In this document: positions 31,936-39,189 of the stretch, in pieces
Layout of the letters: every line of letters begins with the position of its first letter
Numbering within the stretch: position 1 is the first letter of the stretch
NCBI GenBank assembly: GCA_936936565.1
Contig: CAKZIX010000125.1
Span: forward strand, 15,910 to 79,909
Length of the DNA stretch: 64,000 nt
Source of the DNA: an uncultured Nocardiaceae bacterium
GTDB taxonomy: Bacteria; Actinomycetota; Actinomycetes; Mycobacteriales; Mycobacteriaceae
Reading direction: 5' to 3'
The notes under the pieces: generated by a model
Told to the model about the DNA's origin: nothing
Database searches by the model: none
The model's input: the letters and a program-made list of their open reading frames with translations, nothing else
Made by a program: the position numbers and the translations under genes

Positions 31936-32524
31936 CCATCTCACCGACATCCTCGAAGAGGTCTGGGACGACGGGAACGCGGTCGGTCTCGATGGATGGA
32001 TTGGTCCCGGCCGCGGCGCGGGTGACATCGACAACGAGGCGGTCCAAGCGCGTCGCCGTGCGGTTGGAAAGGCGCAGAAGTCGATTCGGGAGTCGCGCAC
32101 GATCACGACCGTCGAACAACTCGATTCACTTCCATCGCGATCGTTGGTCGTGGATCACGGCGGCGCCGAGGTGTTTCGCAAACTCGGGCGCGGGTGGGAT
32201 TGCCTCGACGAGGACGGCTCGGCCGGACTGCTGCAGGCGTCCGCGATTCGGCTACCCGCTCTGCTGCTGTGGCAGCCCAAGGACGAGGAGGCCGACGTCA
32301 CGGTCATGCCGGCCGCGCAGTTCGACGAACTCGCCGCAACCCTCGACGAGCCTGGCCCGCCGACCCGACTGGCCGAGGTCGCACATCAGCCGCGCAAGTA
32401 CACGGACGAGGCCGAGCCCGAAGACCTGGTGGCCAAGCTCATGGAGAGCTTCGTCGCCGCCGGCATGACGTGGAACGAGCAAGCATGCGCGCGCACCCGC
32501 CGGGACGAGGAGAACGACCGATGA
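31928..32524 (+). CDS. Hypothetical early protein
   Basis: 198 residues. A central module RTITTVEQLDSLPSRSLVVD, then GGAEVFRKLGRGWDCL, is a short domain seen repeatedly in actinophage proteins of unknown role. The C-terminal helix lies in EDLVAKLMESFVAAGMTWNE. ATG start overlaps the previous gene by 8 nt. Confidence 0.7.
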   Translation: MADHLTDILEEVWDDGNAVGLDGWIGPGRGAGDIDNEAVQARRRAVGKAQKSIRESRTITTVEQLDSLPSRSLVVDHGGAEVFRKLGRGWDCLDEDGSAGLLQASAIRLPALLLWQPKDEEADVTVMPAAQFDELAATLDEPGPPTRLAEVAHQPRKYTDEAEPEDLVAKLMESFVAAGMTWNEQACARTRRDEENDR

Positions 32525-32982
32525 CCGAGATCGAACCGTTGCACGTCGTCGACGCTATCGAGCAGTACGTAGACCGAGAGCTGCGCGACGTCCGCACCTA
32601 CGAGAACCGTGAACTGCTCGACCCCGCGGGTATCAGCGGACTGCATCAGCTCGGCACCAAGCTGTACGAGGACGGATTCGCAGACGGGACAGCTGCCACT
32701 CTGCGGCGGAAGTCGTACGCCGACATCCGCGAGCAGCAAACCCGTGACCGCGCGCGCAAGGCCGAAGCTGCCACGCTTTTGACGAACGGCGTCGGCCGAG
32801 TGTCCGCACGGGCGGCGTTGACGCTGATCGCCGGTGAGCAGTGCAGCACCTTCACGTCCGGCGACTGCGCCGGCGATGGTCGGACGCCTGACGCCGAATA
32901 CGGGGCTGACCGCTGGTGTGACGCCTGCATCGCTCGTGCTGGTCTCGCAGCACTCGATGCCGAGGAGGCCGACCGTGGCTGA
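32521..32982 (+). CDS. Hypothetical early protein
   Basis: 153 residues; helical N-terminal two thirds, then four cysteines (CSTFTSGDC, CDAC) that could bind zinc. Stop lies inside the next gene start. Function unknown. Confidence 0.68.
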   Translation: MTEIEPLHVVDAIEQYVDRELRDVRTYENRELLDPAGISGLHQLGTKLYEDGFADGTAATLRRKSYADIREQQTRDRARKAEAATLLTNGVGRVSARAALTLIAGEQCSTFTSGDCAGDGRTPDAEYGADRWCDACIARAGLAALDAEEADRG

Positions 32983-33202
32983 GCAGCTCACCGACAAGGC
33001 CGGAAAGTTCCTCGCCAACACCATCATGCTCGCCGCGTTCGCGTATGTCGGCGCCGTAGCAGTCGGTGCCGGCGCGATCGGCGCCGTGCAGCTCGCCGCC
33101 GACACTGTGCGCGCCATCTACTGCAACACACCACCACGAACCCGATCCCCCAAAAGCCCGTGCACCTGCCCGGCCTGCAGAACGGACAACCAGCATGCCT
33201 AA
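32975..33202 (+). CDS. Small membrane protein with cysteine pair tail
   Basis: 75 residues from a GTG: a hydrophobic segment (IMLAAFAYVGAVAVGAGAIG) and a short tail ending in CTCPAC. Function unknown. Confidence 0.65.
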   Translation: MAEQLTDKAGKFLANTIMLAAFAYVGAVAVGAGAIGAVQLAADTVRAIYCNTPPRTRSPKSPCTCPACRTDNQHA

Positions 33203-33704
33203 CCCGACACTCGACCGCCGCCCGGACACATGCACCGTCGCCGTCTACCGGGCCGGCGAACACCCGAACCAACTCGACAAGGTGGCCACGCTCACCGACG
33301 CCGAGGTGCGCGTCGAACGCCTTGAAGCCCATGGCCGCCCCTACTTCGGCGGGTCCGTGGTCGTGCGTGGTGCTGCCAACCTCCAGGCCGTGCGGCGTGT
33401 GTTCCTCGGCGTCGGGTTGGAGACGTGGCGGCCCACGTGGATCGTGTGGGGCGAGACGTTCATCGGCGTTCGCAGTGGCCACTACGGGCGGTCCCTGCGC
33501 AGCGGCCACTACGGGGGGTCGCTGGAGCTCGACAAGTTCGAGATCGTGTGCAGCCAAGTGGTTTACGTTGCCACGCATGCAGCGGACTTCCCGTTCGTTC
33601 GTGTTGTGGAGCCGTCGCCGCCGGTCCCGGTCGACGGCTGGTGGACCGCCGAAGTCGAGCGCGCACTCGAACACGCACGCGCCGAGGCGGTGCACGGTGG
33701 CTGA
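33195..33704 (+). CDS. Hypothetical protein with internal 27-bp repeat
   Basis: 169 residues. The middle contains two copies of RSGHYGRSL/RSGHYGGSL, encoded by adjacent 27-bp units (33471-33497 and 33498-33524, 24 of 27 bases equal). The surrounding text is beta-rich. No family recognised. The repeat keeps the frame, so it may be a recent duplication of a glycine loop. Confidence 0.7.
   Translation: MPNPTLDRRPDTCTVAVYRAGEHPNQLDKVATLTDAEVRVERLEAHGRPYFGGSVVVRGAANLQAVRRVFLGVGLETWRPTWIVWGETFIGVRSGHYGRSLRSGHYGGSLELDKFEIVCSQVVYVATHAADFPFVRVVEPSPPVPVDGWWTAEVERALEHARAEAVHGG
33471..33524 (+). repeat. In-frame 27-bp tandem duplication
   Basis: Two units of 27 bp differ at three positions and each encodes nine residues beginning RSGHYG. 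Located in the 33195 gene. Confidence 0.8.
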
Positions 33705-33933
33705 CGACTGCCGACCGGTCGATGTCGACGGCGTGCCGGTGCTGGTGCGCACGATCCGAGGCCGCGAGATCACCGAGGCCGACCGCGCTGCGCTCGCCGA
33801 GCTGGTGCAGCTCTGCCGGGAGCGGCTCGACGCCGAGGGGCCGGGTGCGGCTGCCATCAGGACCGGCAAGCAAATGTTCGGGCAGCAGCGAATTCGTGCG
33901 CTGCGCAAGCGAATCGAGGAACGAAATGGCTGA
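33697..33933 (+). CDS. Hypothetical small protein
   Basis: 78 residues from a GTG. Short beta hairpin start (CRPVDVDGVPVLVRTIRG) and two helices ending in RIRALRKRIEERNG. No family recognised. Confidence 0.68.
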   Translation: MADDCRPVDVDGVPVLVRTIRGREITEADRAALAELVQLCRERLDAEGPGAAAIRTGKQMFGQQRIRALRKRIEERNG

Positions 33934-34690
33934 CGACTTCACTGCTGACCCTCATCTGGATCGCCTGATGACGCTGGCCGACGGGGTCACACCGAAGCAC
34001 GGGACTTCCAAGTTCTACTACGCCCTCCTCGAGGCCGACCGTGACCGTATCGCGTTGCGCCGCAACCTCACCGAAGCGCAGCGTCGGGCGAAGGAATGCG
34101 GTCTCGACAATCTCGAGCGGGCGATCCGCGCCGGCGCCGAGGTGATCGCTGCGCGCGATGTCGCGAACGAGCGCGGGCGCGCCGACGCGTGGATGGCGCT
34201 CGGCCGCAAGTACGAGACGATCCGCGACTGGCTGCGCCTGTGCGATGACAACCCGGACGGTCACACCGAGTTCTACCGCGAGTGCGCCGAGATCACCTTC
34301 CCGGACCAGAGCGACGAGGCGCACAACACCACGACAGGCAGGCTGCGCCGCGCCGACCGTGTGATCGGCATGTTGTGGAAGTCCCGCCGGTATTGGCAGT
34401 TCTATCACGGAGGAGCGGAGCTGGTGGGCCAGTGGGCGCATTCGCGCGTCGTTGCCGCCGAGGCGCGGATCGAGGCGGCGCTGGAGTTGCATCGCAAGGT
34501 GCCGATCTACCGGCTCGCCGAGGAAAGGTGCTTCACCGAGGGGCACGACACGTTCGAGGCCGAGGACGGCGAAATGGTTTGCGCTTGCGCTCCGCCGGAA
34601 GGCTATTGCTGCGAGGAGTGCTCCGACGACAGCGAGTTGGTCGACCACCCGTGCGCGACGGCGCGCGCTCTCAACGGTGAGGAGGCGTGA
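33926..34690 (+). CDS. Hypothetical protein with cysteine-rich C-terminus
   Basis: 254 residues. Long helical region (IALRRNLTEAQRRAKECGLD, ERAIRAGAEVIAARDVANER), a region rich in aromatic residues (MLWKSRRYWQFYHGGAEL) and a C-terminal acidic, cysteine-rich part (CACAPPEGYCCEECSDD). May bind metal. No family recognised. Confidence 0.7.
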   Translation: MADDFTADPHLDRLMTLADGVTPKHGTSKFYYALLEADRDRIALRRNLTEAQRRAKECGLDNLERAIRAGAEVIAARDVANERGRADAWMALGRKYETIRDWLRLCDDNPDGHTEFYRECAEITFPDQSDEAHNTTTGRLRRADRVIGMLWKSRRYWQFYHGGAELVGQWAHSRVVAAEARIEAALELHRKVPIYRLAEERCFTEGHDTFEAEDGEMVCACAPPEGYCCEECSDDSELVDHPCATARALNGEEA

Positions 34691-34848
34691 TGACCGAATC
34701 TCGACCCTCTTTCGCCGCATGCGTCGTCCGCGTCGAGCAGATCGCCAACGCGGTCGCCGAGATCGGCGACACCTTCTATGCGATCGCCAATGCGACCACC
34801 GAAGTCAACGATGTTCTGCGCTCCCCTGACGAGGGAGGTCGCCGGTGA
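34690..34848 (+). CDS. Small hypothetical protein
   Basis: 52 residues, helical (CVVRVEQIANAVAEIGDTFY). ATG overlaps the previous TGA and the TGA overlaps the next ATG at 34848. Function unknown. Confidence 0.65.
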   Translation: MTESRPSFAACVVRVEQIANAVAEIGDTFYAIANATTEVNDVLRSPDEGGRR

Positions 34849-34884
34849 TGGAACCGAACGTACATCTGCCGCGTCCTACCCGGC

Positions 34885-35037
34885 ATGGGGGCAAACGACT
34901 GGGACGAACTGGAGTGGTTCGACCACGATTGGCTGATCGGGCTGCCGGATTGGGCTCTGTGGGAGCTGGAGCTGTGGGTGGACCGGCGTCGCGACGGGCC
35001 GCCGTTGGATCCGCGGCGCCGGCACCCCGCCGACTGA
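34885..35037 (+). CDS. Small Trp/Asp-rich protein, probably frameshifted at its 5' end
   Basis: 50 residues (MGANDWDELEWFDHDW..., ending RRRHPAD), very rich in Trp, Asp and Glu with strong G/C third positions, so the frame is coding. Its ATG at 34885 has no ribosome site. The well-placed start is the ATG at 34848 (AGGGAGG upstream, TGATG overlap), but that frame differs by one base and soon turns into unlikely text. Removing one G from the run of five at 34887-34891 would join the two frames into one 62-residue protein. A mutation, sequencing error or programmed shift could explain it. Confidence 0.55.
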   Translation: MGANDWDELEWFDHDWLIGLPDWALWELELWVDRRRDGPPLDPRRRHPAD

Positions 35038-35053
35038 CCCGAGCGGGGGCGTG

Positions 35054-35833
35054 ATGGCCGAACAAGATCGCAACCCCGAGACTGACGTGCTCGACGCAAT
35101 CGGCGAACTGGTCGACGAACAGATGGCCGCCGGTGAGCCGCTCACCGGCTACGACTACGGCGACCCGACGTTCCCGCGCTGCCGGTGCGGGTGGGGCTGG
35201 CACGGGCTCCCGCAGAACGGTTGCCCTGGAACCGATTTCGAGGGGCCGCTCGCCGTGGCGACCCCCGCGTCGCAGAGCTGGCGCGAGTACCTGTACGCCA
35301 TGGTCTTGGCCAACTCGGCGAGCCTCTGGGCGCTACCCGCTGATCCATTCCTGTCGATCTACAACGACATCATCGTTTCGGATGCGGAAGTCCGTGAGCA
35401 TCTGTTCCTCACGGGCACAATGGTCTACGCCCGGGGCACGTTTGGGCGCGTGCCGGTAGGGCGTGTTCGGCAACTCGAACAGCGCTCGCCGGGAAGTTGG
35501 CGAGTCGACGTGCACACTGAGCGGCCGCACCCCAGAACGCTCATTCGCTGGGAAACCGACGCCGATGAGACGCGCCGACGGGTCGCCGAGCTGTTGGCAC
35601 TCGACATGCCAGCGCTACATGCGGCGCCGGCACAGGTATGGCCGCGGTGGACGTTGGGAATCGCCGACGGCGCGCCCTATCGGTACGGCGAGTACGTGGC
35701 GTTCGACGAGGGCAGCCGCGTCGGGTACGTCGACCGCGACGGGACGACCCACGTCGGCACGGTGACCCGCCATGAGGAGACGTCGCGCGGTTGGGAAATC
35801 GAGATCGGCTACTTGGAGCGGAGGCCGCGATGA
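35054..35833 (+). CDS. Hypothetical early protein
   Basis: 259 residues from the ATG at 35054 (a GTG is directly before it). An N-terminal Cys motif (PRCRCGWGWHGLPQNGC) could bind zinc. The centre has FLTGTMVYARGTFGRVPVGR, and the end is a beta-rich small domain (YRYGEYVAFDEGSRVGYVDR). No family recognised. Confidence 0.7.
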   Translation: MAEQDRNPETDVLDAIGELVDEQMAAGEPLTGYDYGDPTFPRCRCGWGWHGLPQNGCPGTDFEGPLAVATPASQSWREYLYAMVLANSASLWALPADPFLSIYNDIIVSDAEVREHLFLTGTMVYARGTFGRVPVGRVRQLEQRSPGSWRVDVHTERPHPRTLIRWETDADETRRRVAELLALDMPALHAAPAQVWPRWTLGIADGAPYRYGEYVAFDEGSRVGYVDRDGTTHVGTVTRHEETSRGWEIEIGYLERRPR

Positions 35834-36546
35834 CCGAGCAAGATCACCGGTGCCGTCAGGGCGCGCGCTGCAGGGCCAGGGTTCGGGACGGCGACGAGTT
35901 CGTCGGCGCCGGCATCGAACGCCCGGGGTTGTGCCGGGCATGTGAGGAGTCTGCGTTCGCGTCGATCGCTCGTCTCGCCGACGACTACGTCGCACTCGAC
36001 GGCTCGTTGTCGGAACCACGCGACGGCGCCGAGCAGGGCCCGTACGTGCGGCGTTCGTCGGAGTACGGGGTTCCGATCCGCCTGGACTGCGATGTGCTGG
36101 GCACCGCGATCGTGACGGAGCTGATTCGCTGGACCCGCGCCGTCGGGTTCGACGAAGACCTTCCCGGCAAGACAGCCGACTGCGTACGCAAGTGCGTCTC
36201 GCTGCTCCTCACCCGGCTGGGCACGCTCGTCGACCTGCCCGTGCGGCGGCGCCCCGAGCTGATGCCGCACCCGCAGGGCGGCGACTACCTCGGCGCCGTC
36301 GAAATGGACGGGGTAGACGCGGTGCTGCGGCTGGCGGAGCTGCACCGGGACGCGCAGCGGGCGCTCGGTGTCTCGGAGACCCGCACACTGTTGAGCGACC
36401 CCTGCCCGGCCGCCGGCTGCGGCCGCCGGACCCTGGCAGCATCGCCCGATCAGCAGACGGTGACGTGCCTGCACTGCCGAACCACCTGGCCGAAAGAGCA
36501 TTTCGCGCTGCTCGGGAACGTGCTCCAGCAGGAACGCACCGCATGA
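35830..36546 (+). CDS. Zinc-finger-containing hypothetical protein
   Basis: 238 residues. Cysteine pairs at the start (CRQGARCRARV, CRACEES) and near the end (CPAAGCGRRT, CLHCRTTW) frame a helical middle (LGTAIVTELIRWTRAVGFDE, CVSLLLTRLGTLVDLPV). The two pairs near the end look like a zinc ribbon. The next gene encodes an HTH protein; the pair could act in late-gene control (inference from position). Confidence 0.7.
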   Translation: MTEQDHRCRQGARCRARVRDGDEFVGAGIERPGLCRACEESAFASIARLADDYVALDGSLSEPRDGAEQGPYVRRSSEYGVPIRLDCDVLGTAIVTELIRWTRAVGFDEDLPGKTADCVRKCVSLLLTRLGTLVDLPVRRRPELMPHPQGGDYLGAVEMDGVDAVLRLAELHRDAQRALGVSETRTLLSDPCPAAGCGRRTLAASPDQQTVTCLHCRTTWPKEHFALLGNVLQQERTA

Positions 36547-36899
36547 CCAGGACAGCGCTGGAATGGGCACGCCAGGTCGCACGCACCTACAGGGACGCGC
36601 TCATGGACGTTGCACCGTCGCTGTGCGAGTCGCTGGACAAGCTCGCGGCCGACGCGGGGCAACGGTGGCTGCTGCCGGCCGCGGTTCCAGCCGACGCGGT
36701 CGCCGGCTGGCTCGACGCCGAGTTGCCGGCGGCCGACGTCGCGCACTGGACGGGGGTGCCGACGTCCACGATTCGGTCGTGGGAGCGGCGGGGGATGCTC
36801 ACGCGCCGCACCGCGGCCGATGGGTCGCCGCTGTATCGGGTGGGCGACGTAGTGGACGTGGAAGCGAGGAACCGGCAGAACCGAACCGGGGACACTTAG
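36543..36899 (+). CDS. Helix-turn-helix protein at the end of the early operon
   Basis: 118 residues. The C-terminal half has a MerR/excisionase-like HTH: ADVAHWTGVPTSTIRSWERR, then GMLTRRTAADGSPLYRVGDV. The N-terminal half is helical. It is the last plus-strand gene before a convergent minus-strand islet, the usual place for a late-gene regulator. Confidence 0.75.
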   Translation: MTRTALEWARQVARTYRDALMDVAPSLCESLDKLAADAGQRWLLPAAVPADAVAGWLDAELPAADVAHWTGVPTSTIRSWERRGMLTRRTAADGSPLYRVGDVVDVEARNRQNRTGDT

Positions 36900-36918
36900 T
36901 TACCGCAAGTATCCCCGG

Positions 36919-37191
36919 TCAGGTGCGGGCAGGCTGCCCGAACTTCTGCCGGGCGGCCTCACCCGATGTGCCGAGCTGCGATCCGATCAGGGCCCACGAG
37001 TAGCCCGCCGCGCGCGCTGCTTCCACCGCCTCGACGATCGTGCGCTCGGCCTCGGCTGCCGTCTGCACCGCGCTGCGCAGGGCGTGCAGGGGTGCAGGGT
37101 CGCGCTTGTCGTCCTCGCGCGGCTCGTAGTCTTCGAAGCGCTTCGCCAGTTCGTCGGCGTGCGCCAGGATCTCTTCACGGGTACGTGGCAT
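36919..37191 (-). CDS. HTH antitoxin-like protein
   Basis: 90 residues from the ATG at 37191 (ATG 37197 and GTG 37200 are in-frame alternatives; GAGG lies about 9 nt before 37191). A helical N-terminus (TREEILAHADELAKRFEDYE) precedes a C-terminal HTH (AGYSWALIGSQLGTSGEAAR). This layout is familiar from small two-gene modules of actinobacteria, with a partner ending in HAM-ARPKFL. The partner gene is directly upstream, ending 4 to 11 nt before this start. Antitoxin role is inferred from this pairing. Confidence 0.65.
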   Translation of the reverse strand: MPRTREEILAHADELAKRFEDYEPREDDKRDPAPLHALRSAVQTAAEAERTIVEAVEAARAAGYSWALIGSQLGTSGEAARQKFGQPART

Positions 37192-37201
37192 GGTCATCAC
37201 C

Positions 37202-37435
37202 TCACTTCAGGAATTTCGGTCGGGCGGCCATCGCGTGCACGATGACCGTGGCGCCGTCCTCGGCCAGCATGGTGCCGACCTCGAGCAGCTCTGCGGACTC
37301 GGTCGCGCCGATGTACATCGTCATGCCCTCGTCCATCGAGTACATGCGGAACGCATTGCGGTACGCGTGCAGCATGTCGGCGTCGTCGTACCCGTGGCGG
37401 TAGGCGCTGGGGGCGATGACCGGTTCCGACTGCAT
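37202..37435 (-). CDS. Small toxin-like protein of a two-gene module
   Basis: 77 residues. The text GYDDADMLHAYRNAFRMYSM, then LEVGTMLAEDGATVIVHAM and ARPKFL, is that of a family often encoded next to a small HTH protein, similar in outline to BrnT-like or RelE-fold toxins. Upstream gene of the pair. No activity has been read from the sequence. Confidence 0.6.
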   Translation of the reverse strand: MQSEPVIAPSAYRHGYDDADMLHAYRNAFRMYSMDEGMTMYIGATESAELLEVGTMLAEDGATVIVHAMAARPKFLK

Positions 37436-37487
37436 GCCTCAAGCATAGCAAGGTAACTTGCCGTCCGCAAAATAACTTGTGACTCGA

Positions 37488-37730
37488 TCAAGATCGTTCG
37501 GGCTTCGCCGCTCGCGAGTGGGGCCGGTTCGCGACGTACACCGCATGCCAGGCGTCGATGTCGTCGGCCATCCAGCCGTACGTCAGCCCGCGTCCCTCGC
37601 CGATCGACACGGCAGGATCGGGAAAACCATTGTCGGCACCCCTGAGGCGCCGGCCCGAGATGGACTTGACGGTCTCATAGTGCTCGCCGGTACGCTCGGC
37701 GATCTGACGCAGGCTCAGGGCGCGGATCAT
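37488..37730 (-). CDS. HTH (excisionase-like) regulator
   Basis: 80 residues. LSLRQIAERTGEHYETVKSI is a helix-turn-helix and GFPDPAVSIGEGRGLTYGWM fits the wing of the MerR/Xis/AlpA-type fold. It is divergent from the 37852 gene; the 121-bp gap holds a large palindrome, so this protein is the natural candidate to bind there. Confidence 0.75.
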   Translation of the reverse strand: MIRALSLRQIAERTGEHYETVKSISGRRLRGADNGFPDPAVSIGEGRGLTYGWMADDIDAWHAVYVANRPHSRAAKPERS

Positions 37731-37792
37731 GAGGAGAATCCTAGCACCTATCCAGGGGTTTAAAGTGGTCTGAATTCAGTGTTTGAAGGGTG

Positions 37793-37821
37793 TTGCCTAG
37801 CACCTCACGAGGTGCTAGACT
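37793..37821 (+). promoter_or_regulatory. Promoter covered by a 22-bp operator palindrome
   Basis: TTGCCT (37793-37798), a 17-bp spacer and TAGACT (37816-37821) form a good promoter for the gene at 37852. The palindrome CTAGCACCT-CACG-AGGTGCTAG (37797-37818) fills the spacer and touches both hexamers. One more half-site CTAGCACCT is at 37741-37749, just upstream of the divergent HTH gene. Confidence 0.75.
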
Positions 37822-37851
37822 AGAGATGTAAGGGAGAGCGAAAGGGAGACT

Positions 37852-38127
37852 ATGAACACCACCGAAGCCAAGGCCAAGATCAAGACCGCAGGACTCGACC
37901 CGGCGGACTTCGACTGCCGCGCGATCGCCGCCGCGATCACCGCCGGCCAGCGGGAAGCCGCTGCCGAGATCGCGGAGTACCTCGAGGAGGGGCTGCCGGT
38001 GCCGGCCGAGCGCACCGCGGACGCGGAGTACGTGACGACGGTCGGCTACTTCTGGGACGTGGTGGCGAGCTACGGGTTGGCGCGGAGCGACGAGGCCCAC
38101 GAGGCGGCAGTCAGCCTGGCGGCGTGA
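37852..38127 (+). CDS. Hypothetical protein under the palindromic operator
   Basis: 91 residues with an AAGGGAG ribosome site. Helical (ADFDCRAIAAAITAGQREAA, EIAEYLEEG). No family recognised. Regulated promoter and position between early and late regions suggest a regulatory or lysogeny role, without further proof. The 260-nt gap after it holds a TTGACA at 38224-38229 without a clear -10 and a hairpin at 38329-38362. Confidence 0.7.
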   Translation: MNTTEAKAKIKTAGLDPADFDCRAIAAAITAGQREAAAEIAEYLEEGLPVPAERTADAEYVTTVGYFWDVVASYGLARSDEAHEAAVSLAA

Positions 38128-38328
38128 GCCCTCGGGCGCGCCCACCCGACTGGCCGCCGGGCCTTCGTGTCCAACACTAACGATCCCTAACTCGATCTTG
38201 AACCCCGTGCGGCGTGGCGGTCTTTGACAAACGCCCTGACCTGCGTGCAAGCTACTTCCGGGTGCTGACCAACGCTACCCAAGTCCCGGTTTTGCGCATT
38301 TCGCGCACGCAATTTCCCGAACCAAAAG

Positions 38329-38362
38329 AGCCCCGGCCGTAGCTGCGAACTACGCCGGGGCT
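38329..38362 (+). terminator. Hairpin before the 38388 gene
   Basis: Arms AGCCCCGGC...GTAG and CTAC-GCCGGGGCT pair over 13 bp with one bulged base and a 7-nt loop. It lies 25 nt before the ATG at 38388 and could be a terminator or attenuator. Confidence 0.5.
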
Positions 38363-38387
38363 TAGCCGACTGATCTAGGAGTCGACA

Positions 38388-38765
38388 ATGACGCATTCTA
38401 ATGGAATCTTGGTCCGGCCCGCGTCCGACGGCTACGCGGCACAGGTAGCCGAGACCGAAGTGCCGCCGACAGTCGTGCAGCTCGGCAAGTGGGCGGGGCC
38501 AGTGGTGTACTTCGCGCGAACCGACGATGGGCTCGTGCGAATCTCGTATACGAAGGACATCGCGAAGCGTCGCCGCGAGATCGGTGCGACGTGGCACCAG
38601 GTGGTTGCCGTTGTCCGTGGGAACCGGGCCGACTGCCAGGCGCTGCATGCCCGATTCGCCACGCACCTTGCGCGTGGCGAAACGCTATACAACATGGCCG
38701 CGCCAATTCTCGCCCATGTCAACGATATTCGCGCCCGCATGGGCGTAAAGCCAATCACCGCATAG
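38388..38765 (+). CDS. GIY-YIG-like (MUG113/T5orf172-type) protein, degenerate
   Basis: 125 residues. The text VVYFARTDDGLVRISYTKDI, then AKRRREIG, QALHARFATHLARGETLYNM and ILAHVNDIRARMG follows the T5orf172/MUG113 pattern of GIY-YIG nuclease-like proteins. The first motif reads VYF in place of GIY/VYI, and the second keeps tyrosine; activity is uncertain. Such genes are common single additions in phages. Confidence 0.7.
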   Translation: MTHSNGILVRPASDGYAAQVAETEVPPTVVQLGKWAGPVVYFARTDDGLVRISYTKDIAKRRREIGATWHQVVAVVRGNRADCQALHARFATHLARGETLYNMAAPILAHVNDIRARMGVKPITA

Positions 38766-38775
38766 TGATTGGCGC

Positions 38776-38852
38776 AGCGGTGTAGAGCAGCTCGGTAGCT
38801 CGCCGGCGTCATAAGCCGGAGGCCGCCGGTTCGAGTCCGGCCACCGCCACCA
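38776..38852 (+). tRNA. tRNA-Met (anticodon CAT), phage-encoded
   Basis: 77 nt with an encoded CCA. Stems: acceptor AGCGGTG/CACCGCC (six pairs; the first position is an A-C mismatch), D stem GAGC/GCTC, anticodon stem CCGGC/GCCGG around loop GTCATAA, variable loop AGGCC, T stem GCCGG/CCGGC around TTCGAGT. Anticodon CAT could read Met, or Ile (AUA) after lysidine modification. It opens the late region. The A1-C72 mismatch recalls the unpaired end of initiator tRNAs, but the three G-C pairs that mark an initiator anticodon stem are not present. Confidence 0.88.
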
Positions 38853-38977
38853 ATCCCAGGGCGTCAAACCGGGCCCACGCATTCCCGGCAAGCAGAGCAT
38901 CACGGGCGGGCCGCTCCGACTTCCCGCCGCCGCGCTGCGCCCTGGGATTCCCCCAACTCGCGAAAAGAGGTTCTCCC

Positions 38978-39094
38978 ATGGGCTCCGTCGATCTTGATGC
39001 CGTCGTCGCCGTCGGCAAGTTCCTCACCGTGCTCGTGCCCGCCGCAATCGACATCGCGCGCGCGGCCGTCGAGGCGTGGTCGGCGCTGAACTGA
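38978..39094 (+). CDS. Small hydrophobic protein
   Basis: 38 residues with one hydrophobic stretch (KFLTVLVPAAIDIARAAVEA). An AAAAGAGG ribosome site lies upstream, and the stop overlaps the next ATG. The 125-nt gap between the tRNA and this gene shows nothing else. Confidence 0.55.
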   Translation: MGSVDLDAVVAVGKFLTVLVPAAIDIARAAVEAWSALN

Positions 39095-39189
39095 TGTTCG
39101 CCCGTCTGGCCTTCGCCGCAGCGGACGCGATCTTGTATGCGGTCTGGCGCATGGCGCTGTGGCTCGGCGAGCGCAAGGCGCACGCGTGA
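39094..39189 (+). CDS. Very small amphipathic protein
   Basis: 31 residues (MFARLAFAAADAILYAVWRM...). ATG overlaps the previous TGA (TGATG) and its TGA overlaps the next GTG. A membrane-associated peptide is likely. Confidence 0.5.
   Translation: MFARLAFAAADAILYAVWRMALWLGERKAHA

Noticed and set aside
38224..38229. TTGACA as promoter of the 38388 gene
   Set aside because: No acceptable -10 hexamer at 16-18 bp; left as unproven.
38776..38852. tRNA gene as a second attachment site
   Set aside because: No integrase nearby and no duplicated 3' end; it sits inside the continuous phage gene order.
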